From Planctellipticum sp942493135 (lineage in GTDB: Bacteria > Planctomycetota > Planctomycetia > Planctomycetales > Planctomycetaceae), in the NCBI GenBank assembly GCA_942493135.1, contig OW818684.1, positions 3,658,001 to 3,722,000 on the forward strand: 64,000 nucleotides of DNA. Direction: 5' to 3'. Below the pieces are notes generated by a model. That model searched no databases, had not been told where the DNA came from, and saw nothing but the letters and a program-made list of their open reading frames with translations. Positions 55,216 through 62,204 of this stretch are shown here, piece by piece (positions within the stretch are counted from its first letter, which is position 1; each line of letters begins with the position of its first letter). Both the position numbers and the translations under genes were made by a program.

Positions 55216-55551
55216 CTATTCGCCGGCCGGGGTGACGTTGATCACCAGGCACTGCGTTCCGGCGACGCCGTTCTGATCGGCGGTGTTGCCGACAGCTTCG
55301 CAGAAGTCCGGTTCGTCGGCGAAGACCGAGCCGGCGGTGCTGGCGGCGTGAGCCGTCACGGCGCTGTAGCTGTAGGACTGGTCGATTTCGCTGACGGCGT
55401 CGGCGACGTCGGCCAGTTCGGTGAGAACCTGGTCACGGACGGTGGTCAGACCGGTGATCAGGCCGATGACGACGATCGTGGCGATCAGAACGAGCTCGGA
55501 CGAGACCACGAAACCGGCCTCTTCCTTCATGAAACGAGCGAACAGAGACAT
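55216..55551 (-). CDS. Pilin-like protein 1, probable major pilin
   Basis: 111 residues. Leader MSLFARFMKEEAG, then a hydrophobic helix FVVSSELVLIATIVVIGLIT with Glu at +6, then TTVRDQVLTELADVADAVSE. Two cysteines near the C-terminus (DFCEAV and GTQC) could form a disulphide loop as in type IV pilins. ATG 55551 has GGAAGG eight bases upstream. It is the first gene after the sigma-54 promoter and is followed by a strong hairpin, which suggests it is the most abundant product. It is Flp-like in context, but the sequence is not a canonical Flp pilin (Glu-Tyr at +5/+6). Confidence 0.82.
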   Translation of the reverse strand: MSLFARFMKEEAGFVVSSELVLIATIVVIGLITGLTTVRDQVLTELADVADAVSEIDQSYSYSAVTAHAASTAGSVFADEPDFCEAVGNTADQNGVAGTQCLVINVTPAGE

Positions 55552-55662
55552 GTGGTGAACCTTCCAGAACTGGAACCCTGAAAACTGAAGACGCCCTGCT
55601 GCGGATCGCGACTCCGAGCGGCGCCAGACTGACCTGCCGGCCGACAGGTTCCGGTGTCAATT

Positions 55663-55679
55663 AGCAACGGTTGTGCCAG
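55663..55679 (-). promoter_or_regulatory. Sigma-54 (-24/-12) promoter of the Tad cluster
   Basis: On the minus strand CTGGCACAACCGTTGCT matches the -24/-12 consensus TGGCAC-N5-TTGCW without a mismatch in the defining bases and with correct GG-to-GC spacing. It would start transcription near 55652, giving a leader of about 100 bases before pilin 1 (start 55551). A sigma-54 activator gene lies at the other end of the same cluster. Confidence 0.82.
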
Positions 55680-56198
55680 CCCGCCGGGATTACTCTGGAA
55701 TTCCACGGAGAGACAGGACCGTGTGACGCTGACTTTCCGAAACGCCGTCTTGCAAACCCGCACCTCTGGGTGTCTGCCTGACATGCATCCCAGCAAAGCT
55801 CAACGTCCGCCGGCCGATTCAGCCTCTGCGATCATCCCCGGCCGACTGCATATCGCAAACCGTGTTCAGCTCTGGGCTTCCGCGTGCCAGCCGGAAGCAG
55901 TCAGGCCGAGGTTACAGCGACGGAATTCGCTCAATCGTTGTAATCGAACCACTTGCGTCACGGCAATCCTGAACGCTGCAGGACGATCTTCAGACCGGAA
56001 GCTCGCCGTGTCACGGCGTTGTCAAGAATCGACAGTGCGCCAGGGGGCTTGTTTCGATTCCCGAACACGTTGTCAAAGGGCTGCGGGCCGCTGGCGGGCT
56101 TGCGGTACCGAGTTGACCGGCCCGCGCTGATTCCAGTTGTTTACACAGCGCACACCGCGGTCAGCCGGCGAACCAGACTGTAAACCTTGCCTTCGAAA
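55680..56198. other. Gene-free region upstream of the pilin promoter
   Basis: 519 bases with no persuasive frame; the one long frame (55654-56130, plus) is Arg/Cys-rich noise without a ribosome-binding site. It would be the natural place for upstream activator sites. One GGTTAC hexamer occurs at 55910-55915, as in the activator's own upstream region. Confidence 0.4.
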
Positions 56199-58070
56199 TC
56201 AGTGCCTCCCGCCGGCCTTTTCCACCCGTTCCGACTGTCGGCGCTCAATGGCTGCCAGCGATGCCTGTGGGATCGACGCGATCAACTGACGGGTGTACTC
56301 GTTCTCCGGACGGGCATAGATCCGGTCGGACGGGCCGTACTCGACGATTCTCCCGGAGTTCATCACGGCCATCATGTCCGACATGAACTTCACGACGCCC
56401 AGATCGTGACTGATGAAGATGTACGTCAATCCGCGTTTTTCCTGCAGGTCCTTCAGCAGGTTGAGCACCTGGGCCTGAACGGAGACGTCCAGAGCCGAGA
56501 CCGATTCGTCGCAGATCAGAAACTCGGGCTCCACCGTCAGCGACCGCGCGATGCACAGCCGTTGACGCTGCCCGCCGCTGAATTCGTGCGGATAGCGGTC
56601 CAGATGCTCGGGGAGCAGCCCGACTTCGTGGAGCAGGGCGGCGGCCCGGTCCCGACGATCGCGGGCCGACGCCCCCAGCCGATGGACCGCCATTGCTTCC
56701 GTCAGCATGGTTTCAATGGTCATGCGGGGATTGAGCGAACTGTATGGATCCTGAAACACGATCTGCATCCGGCGGCGATGCGACCGCAGTTCGCCGCCCC
56801 GCAATGAGCTCCAGGGAAGGCCATCGAACGTCACGTCACCGCCCGTGATCGCCGTCAGCCGCATCAGCGCCCGGCCGGTCGTCGTTTTGCCGCACCCCGA
56901 TTCTCCGACGAGCCCGAGGGTCTGCCCCTTGTAGACCTTCAACGAGATCCCGTCGACCGCCTTGACATGACCGACGACCTGCCGGAAAAACCCCTTCCGG
57001 ATCGGGTAATACACGTGCAGGTCGCGCACGTCGAGCAGCGGCGCCGTCCCCTCAGGAACCAATGCGGTCCCGGCGGGGTAATCAGATGCCTTCCACTCAA
57101 TTCCGCCAGCTTTCAGCTCCGACTCCGAGTGGAGCAGACGCCCACGCCCCCGACCTTCGATCTCCGCCAGCCGTTCTGAACTGAGCGATTTCTCGACGAT
57201 CAGCAGCTCGCCGTCCGGTCCCGTGGAACTCTCCATATATTCCGCGACGGTCGGCAGTCGGCGGCGAGTCGCATCGAGTCGCGGCCGGCAGGCGAGCAGC
57301 CCGCGGGTATAGGGATGTTCCGGGTTCCGGAACAGCTCCACGACCGGTTTGTACTCCACCAGTTTCCCGCGGTACATCACCGCCACTTCGTCGGCGATCT
57401 CCGCGATGACTCCCAGATCGTGCGTGATAAACAGCACCGCCATTCCCCGCTCGTCCCGCAGCCGGCGGATCAGATCCAGGATCTGGGCCTGAATCGTTAC
57501 GTCGAGGGCGGTCGTCGGCTCATCCGCGATCAGCAGCTTCGGATTGCAGCTCAGCGCCATGGCGATCATCACGCGCTGCTTCTGCCCGCCGGACATTTCG
57601 TGCGGGTAGCTGTCAATCCGCCGGTCCGCTTCGGGAATTCCGACTTCCCGAAACAGCTCGATCGCCCGGGCACGGGCTTCTTCGACCGAAACCTTCTGGT
57701 GCAGGCGGATGGCCTCCATCACCTGCCAGCCGACGCGGTAGACCGGGTTCAGGGATGTCCCCGGCTCCTGGAAGATCATGCTGATGTCCCGGCCGCGGAG
57801 CTTGCGCATTTCGGCGATCGGCAACTGGACAAGATTCCGCCCGAGGAAGGAAATCCGGCCCCCTTCGATCGACGCGCCGACGTCCGGCAGCAACCGCATG
57901 ATCGACAGCGACGTGACTGACTTTCCGGAGCCCGATTCGCCCACGAGCCCCAGCGTCTGTCCCGGTCGAATCTTCAGCGTCAGGCCGTCGACGGCTTTGA
58001 CGAGACTTCCTTCGCTGCGAAAGCAGGTCTTGAGACCGTCGATTTCCAACAGCGGCGCAATATCGCTCAT
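56199..58070 (-). CDS. Fused oligopeptide-type ABC transporter with two ATPase domains
   Basis: 623 residues, a DppD-DppF (GsiA-like) fusion. First half: Walker A GESGSGKSVTSL (near 40), signature MSGGQKQRVMIAMAL (near 157), Walker B LLIADEPTTALD. Second half: Walker A GESGCGKTTTGRAL (near 385), signature FSGGQRQRLCIARSL (near 490), Walker B FLICDESVSALD. Each half ends in the oligopeptide-ABC C-terminal motif. No cognate permease or binding-protein gene is adjacent, so its partners must be elsewhere. ATG 58070 is supported by GGAGG five bases upstream; the open frame reaches 58094. Confidence 0.93.
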   Translation of the reverse strand: MSDIAPLLEIDGLKTCFRSEGSLVKAVDGLTLKIRPGQTLGLVGESGSGKSVTSLSIMRLLPDVGASIEGGRISFLGRNLVQLPIAEMRKLRGRDISMIFQEPGTSLNPVYRVGWQVMEAIRLHQKVSVEEARARAIELFREVGIPEADRRIDSYPHEMSGGQKQRVMIAMALSCNPKLLIADEPTTALDVTIQAQILDLIRRLRDERGMAVLFITHDLGVIAEIADEVAVMYRGKLVEYKPVVELFRNPEHPYTRGLLACRPRLDATRRRLPTVAEYMESSTGPDGELLIVEKSLSSERLAEIEGRGRGRLLHSESELKAGGIEWKASDYPAGTALVPEGTAPLLDVRDLHVYYPIRKGFFRQVVGHVKAVDGISLKVYKGQTLGLVGESGCGKTTTGRALMRLTAITGGDVTFDGLPWSSLRGGELRSHRRRMQIVFQDPYSSLNPRMTIETMLTEAMAVHRLGASARDRRDRAAALLHEVGLLPEHLDRYPHEFSGGQRQRLCIARSLTVEPEFLICDESVSALDVSVQAQVLNLLKDLQEKRGLTYIFISHDLGVVKFMSDMMAVMNSGRIVEYGPSDRIYARPENEYTRQLIASIPQASLAAIERRQSERVEKAGGRH

Positions 58071-58164
58071 ACGTCCTCCGTGCCGAGTGAGCACGCAGAA
58101 TCGTCGAACGCCTGCGGGGAGTCAAGCCGCAGGGAATTGACGTCAAGGGGCAACTGGCCAGGTT

Positions 58165-59268
58165 TCAGGCCGTCTGACTGCGCCGCTGCCGCCACTGGTC
58201 CACCCAGACCGCGTCGATGATGACCAGTCCGATGATGATATCCTGCAGTTCGTTGCTCAGCCCCAGTTGGGTGCAGCCGCTGGAAATGACAGACATCAGC
58301 GCCGCTCCGGCCAGGGTCCCCATGACTGAGCCTCTGCCGCCGCTCAAGCTGCCTCCACCGATGACCACCGCCGCGATCACTTTGAGCTCGAGCCCCACCC
58401 CTGAAGTCGGGTTGCCACTGGAGAGCCGCGAAAACTGATAGATCCCGGCGAGCCCGACAAACAGCCCGCAGACCGCGTAAACGGCGATCCGGTTGAGCGG
58501 TACGTTTACGCCGCACAGTCTGGCGGTGGCTTCATTGGAGCCGAGCGCATAGACGTACCTGCCGAAGATGGTGTACTTCAATACGGCGGCAACCAGAAGG
58601 GCCAGCAGCAGCCCCCACCAGATGCCAGCGGGATGTCGCAGGTAGTCATACCAGATGTCAATGATGGGGCTGCCGGTCAACTTGGTCGGCCACAAGGCCG
58701 AATTTCGCATACTGAGCAGCGACAGCAATGCGGCTGGCACCTGAGTCTCCGGATCAGGGCGGACTGTCTGGGAGTTGCTGGCGTACGTCGCGAGCAGCTT
58801 GGCGGCACCGAGATAGATTGTCATCGTCCCAAGTGTGACAATGAATGGCACCACACGAAGCACGCTGACCAGCAGTCCGTTAAAGGCGCCCAGCAGCGCT
58901 CCAACTGCCAACGTCAGCAGCAACGCCGGTATGGGAGGCAGGCCACGGAGCAGAGCGGACGCAAGCACCGTCGCGCATAAGGCGATTCCGGTTCCCACGG
59001 ACAGATCGATACCGCCGGCGATAATCACGACCGTCATGCCCAGCGCGCAGATCCCGACGACACTGCTGTTGACCAGCATCGTGCGGATGTTTTCGGACGA
59101 CAAGAAAACGGATCGGTCGGATACGAACTGCTCGGCAATCGCAAAACCGACGAAGACATAGACGAGTGCCGCCAGCGGGCCGAAACTGAGCGCCCAGCGG
59201 AAGGACGATCGTCCGAGGCCGACAGCGGGAGCCGCATCGTCCGATGACTGATTTCCCAGGCCGCTCAT
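58165..59268 (-). CDS. Ribose-type sugar ABC transporter permease
   Basis: 367 residues with about eight to ten membrane helices. The RbsC family signature is clear: NSSVVGICALGMTVVIIAGG then IDLSVGTGIALCATVLA (near 68-105), and the later segment VIAAVVIGGGSLSGGRGSV (near 298). It forms the membrane channel for the ATPase encoded immediately upstream, with which it is joined without a gap (its ribosome-binding site lies inside the ATPase's last codons). Substrate is probably a monosaccharide or similar small polar molecule. Confidence 0.93.
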   Translation of the reverse strand: MSGLGNQSSDDAAPAVGLGRSSFRWALSFGPLAALVYVFVGFAIAEQFVSDRSVFLSSENIRTMLVNSSVVGICALGMTVVIIAGGIDLSVGTGIALCATVLASALLRGLPPIPALLLTLAVGALLGAFNGLLVSVLRVVPFIVTLGTMTIYLGAAKLLATYASNSQTVRPDPETQVPAALLSLLSMRNSALWPTKLTGSPIIDIWYDYLRHPAGIWWGLLLALLVAAVLKYTIFGRYVYALGSNEATARLCGVNVPLNRIAVYAVCGLFVGLAGIYQFSRLSSGNPTSGVGLELKVIAAVVIGGGSLSGGRGSVMGTLAGAALMSVISSGCTQLGLSNELQDIIIGLVIIDAVWVDQWRQRRSQTA

Positions 59269-60759
59269 CTACTCTCCCTCTCCACTGACGGCAACATTCA
59301 TGATCGACTCTTCGGTCCACTCGCTGGTTGAGCGGACCTCCCGCAGACGTCCGCGACTCATGACGCCGATCCGGTCGCAGACCGCCAGCAGCTCGGTCAG
59401 GTACGAGCTGACAAACAGCACGGTCTTTCCGGCGGCCGCCAGTTCGCCCATCAGACGGTAAATCTCCGACTTGGTCCCCACGTCGATCCCGCGCGTCGGC
59501 TCGTCCAGCAGCAGTACCTCGGCCCCCTGATGCAGCACGCGGGCGATCGCCACCTTCTGCTGATTGCCTCCCGACAGCTCGCCGATCATCTGCTCCTGGT
59601 CCCGACACTTGACCTGCAGCCGCTGCAGCCAATGCGTCACGGCCTCCCGTCGCCGGCTCAGATTCAACCAGCCGGCGCCGGCATAGGGAGACAGCCGGCT
59701 GAGCGTCAGATTGTCGGCGATCGACTGCCCCTGCGCCAGACCCTCCCGCTTGCGGTCTTCGGAGACCATGCCCAGCCCGGCCTGCATCCGGCTTCGGGGC
59801 GAAGCAGCCGGCGTCAGCGCAGCGACCTGTACGCGGCCGGACCGGACCGCATCGAGTCCGAACAGGCAACGGACCAGTTCGGTCCGCCCGGCTCCGACCA
59901 GTCCCGCGAGTCCGAAAATTTCTCCGCGCTTCAGCTCCAGCTGCACCTCCCGCGGCGACCGCCAGCCCGAGAGATCGTCCACGTGCAGAACTGGTGCTCC
60001 GGGGGCGTGTGGAACATTGGGAAACAACTCGTCGACCGTCCGTCCCACCATCAGCGAAACGATCTGATCTTCAGTCACCCCGGCCAGTTCCCCGGCCCCG
60101 ACGGATTCTCCGTCTCTCAGAACGGCGTAGTCGTCACACAGCTCCCGAACTTCTTCGAGAAAGTGGCTGATGTAGACAATCCCCCGGCCCTGGGCCTTCA
60201 GTCGGCGAACAACTTCGAACAGCCTCCGCACGTCGCGCTGCGGCAGCGAGCTGGTCGGCTCGTCGAAAACGATGACCTTGGCGTCGAGCACCAGCGCCCT
60301 GGCGATTTCCACAAGCTGTTGGGCCGCCACGGAAAGTTCGCCAACCGGGGTCTCCGGCCGGAGGTCGGGATGCCCCAGCCAGTTGAGCGCCTCGCGGACC
60401 CGGGGACGCTGCGCCGACCGCTGCAGCAGACAGCCGAACCGGCGGGCCTCCTGCCCGAGCATGATGTTGTCTTCGACCGACAGATGCGGCGCCAGGTTCA
60501 GCTCCTGGTAGATCATCGCCACACCGGCCCGCCGGGCGTCCAGCGGACCGGACGGTGCATAACGCCGGCCGTCGAGTCGCATTTCCCCCGAGTCCGGCGG
60601 ATGCGCCCCGCTGAGGATTTTCATCAGCGTGCTCTTGCCAGCCCCGTTCTCCCCGATGAGCGCCAGCACCCGTCCCGGCTGCACGGAGAGCGACACATTC
60701 CGCAGGGCCTGAGTCCCGCCGAAACGTTTCGAAACACCAGTCATCTGGAGGAGGGACAT
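59269..60759 (-). CDS. Sugar ABC transporter ATPase (RbsA/MglA type)
   Basis: 496 residues, two tandem ATPase domains as in RbsA. First domain: Walker A GENGAGKSTLMKIL (near 37), signature LSVAAQQLVEIARAL (near 142), Walker B VIVFDEPTSSLP. Second domain: degenerate Walker A LVGAGRTELVRCL (near 290), signature LSGGNQQKVAIARVL (near 395), Walker B VLLLDEPTRGID. The degenerate second site is normal for this family. It lies between the binding-protein and permease genes; the gap to the former holds a repeat element that may lower expression relative to the binding protein. Confidence 0.94.
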   Translation of the reverse strand: MSLLQMTGVSKRFGGTQALRNVSLSVQPGRVLALIGENGAGKSTLMKILSGAHPPDSGEMRLDGRRYAPSGPLDARRAGVAMIYQELNLAPHLSVEDNIMLGQEARRFGCLLQRSAQRPRVREALNWLGHPDLRPETPVGELSVAAQQLVEIARALVLDAKVIVFDEPTSSLPQRDVRRLFEVVRRLKAQGRGIVYISHFLEEVRELCDDYAVLRDGESVGAGELAGVTEDQIVSLMVGRTVDELFPNVPHAPGAPVLHVDDLSGWRSPREVQLELKRGEIFGLAGLVGAGRTELVRCLFGLDAVRSGRVQVAALTPAASPRSRMQAGLGMVSEDRKREGLAQGQSIADNLTLSRLSPYAGAGWLNLSRRREAVTHWLQRLQVKCRDQEQMIGELSGGNQQKVAIARVLHQGAEVLLLDEPTRGIDVGTKSEIYRLMGELAAAGKTVLFVSSYLTELLAVCDRIGVMSRGRLREVRSTSEWTEESIMNVAVSGEGE

Positions 60760-60773
60760 CGCGGTCGATCGCT

Positions 60774-60866
60774 GATGGTTGGTCGTCGATGGTCAGAAAA
60801 CACTGCAAACCCTTGCGGCCTTCACATTCCGGTCTGACCATCAACCATCGACGATCGACCATCAAC
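60774..60866. repeat. Inverted-pair GACCATC element
   Basis: GATGGTT and GATGGTCAG (60774-60780, 60788-60796) are inverted at 60834-60849 (CTGACCATC then AACCATC), with more degenerate ATCGACCATCAAC units to 60866. It fills the gap between the binding-protein stop and the ATPase start. In position it recalls the intergenic hairpin often found after rbsB-type genes. Confidence 0.65.
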
Positions 60867-60874
60867 GACACCCG

Positions 60875-61867
60875 TCAGTGCTGCTCCGGCTTGAGCAGCT
60901 TCGTCATCTGCTCGTCGTGCATGTTCTCCGGCGTGGCGACGTATTCGCCGGTGCTGATCCGCTTCTCGACATTTTCGCCGCGAATGTGCTTGACCATCGC
61001 CATCACGGACTCATAGCCCATCGTGACCGGGTCCTGCAGCACGATGCCGTCGACTTTCTTCTCTTCCAGCCCGGCAATCAGCGGGGCGTTCGGATCAAAG
61101 GCGACGAACTTGACCTTGCTCGCCAGATCGAGGTCGTTGAGCGCCGCCAGAACGCCGGTCGCATTCGGTTCGCAGACGGCGAAGATCCCGTTCACTTCGT
61201 CCTTGTACTTCCGCAGCATCTGATCGGCATTGGCCAGGGAATCCTCGGGCGTCGTCCCGGCGTACTGGTCTGACGAGAGGATCTTGATCGCGGGATACTC
61301 CTTCTGAAGCACTTCCAGAAAGCCCTCTTCCCGCTGTTCGGTGCTTTCGCTCCCCTTGTTGTATCGGAGCAGGATCACGTTCCCCTGCTTGCCCATGACT
61401 TCCGCCAGACGGTGCGCGGCCAGTCCGCCCCCCTTGCGATTATCCGTCGCCACGTAGGAGACAATCGCGTCCTCCTTCGCCAGTCCGCTGTCGAAGACGA
61501 CCACGGGAATCTTCTTCTCGGCCGACTCTTCGACGTACGGCACGAGGGCCGCGGAGTCGAGCGGCGCCAGGCAGATGCCATCGACTTTCTGGACAATGAA
61601 CTCCTGCACCAGGCTGATCTGGCTTTCCCGGTCATCTTCTTTGACCGGCCCTTTCCAGAGGATTTCAACGTTCCCCAGTTCCTTCGCCGCCTTCTCGGCC
61701 CCGGCATGGACCGAACGCCAGAATTCGTGCGTCGTTCCCTTGGGAATCATGGCGATCCGCAGCGTTTTCGGTCCGCCGCCCGCTTTGCCAGAGGGGGCCG
61801 CACCGCCTCCGCCGGAACAGCCCGCCGCCAGAATCACGGCACACGCCAGCACCAGACATCGCTTCAT
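60875..61867 (-). CDS. Ribose-type sugar-binding lipoprotein
   Basis: 330 residues, RbsB-like periplasmic binding protein. A lipoprotein signal ends in the lipobox LAAGCS (MKRCLVLACAVILAAGC). Mature domain: LRIAMIPKGTTHEFWRSVHAG (near 38), LVQEFIVQKVDGICLAPLDS (near 85), IPVVVFDSGL (near 122) and IFAVCEPNATGVLAAL (near 230), all standard class B1 elements. ATG 61867 has GGGAG upstream; the open frame goes nine codons further. It is first gene of the transporter operon (binding protein, ATPase, permease). Ligand not predictable; no sugar kinase or LacI regulator is nearby. Confidence 0.93.
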   Translation of the reverse strand: MKRCLVLACAVILAAGCSGGGGAAPSGKAGGGPKTLRIAMIPKGTTHEFWRSVHAGAEKAAKELGNVEILWKGPVKEDDRESQISLVQEFIVQKVDGICLAPLDSAALVPYVEESAEKKIPVVVFDSGLAKEDAIVSYVATDNRKGGGLAAHRLAEVMGKQGNVILLRYNKGSESTEQREEGFLEVLQKEYPAIKILSSDQYAGTTPEDSLANADQMLRKYKDEVNGIFAVCEPNATGVLAALNDLDLASKVKFVAFDPNAPLIAGLEEKKVDGIVLQDPVTMGYESVMAMVKHIRGENVEKRISTGEYVATPENMHDEQMTKLLKPEQH

Positions 61868-62204
61868 GGAAGAGACTCCCGGAATGATCATCAATAGAAG
61901 GGATCGGAGCAGTCATCGCCAAGACATGCGTGACTGCCGATGGAATCTCTATGGTAGCGTTGGACCGGACCCGTCGCCAAACCATGCCGGAACATCGTCC
62001 GAATCGTAGACAGACTACCGATCGCCCGCTGGATCGTTCAGGCTTTCAATCAACCTGTTTCGGATTCTTTGCACCTCGCGATTCGACGCCGGACAAACTC
62101 AATAAACTGCTTCTGCCATCGAAAAACCACGGTTTACAACGGTCTCCGGAGGCGATTAGCCTGAAATCCTGGATCGCCCCGAGACTCGTGCAGATGGTGT
62201 GAAC
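61868..62204. other. Divergent promoter region
   Basis: 337 bases between the sugar-binding protein (minus) and the M28 peptidase (plus). No open frame of note; I see no clear operator palindrome or -24/-12 element. Confidence 0.45.

Noticed and set aside
55654..56130. 158-codon plus-strand frame upstream of the pilins
   Set aside because: Composition is Arg/Cys-rich, there is no ribosome-binding site, and it covers the -24/-12 promoter element.
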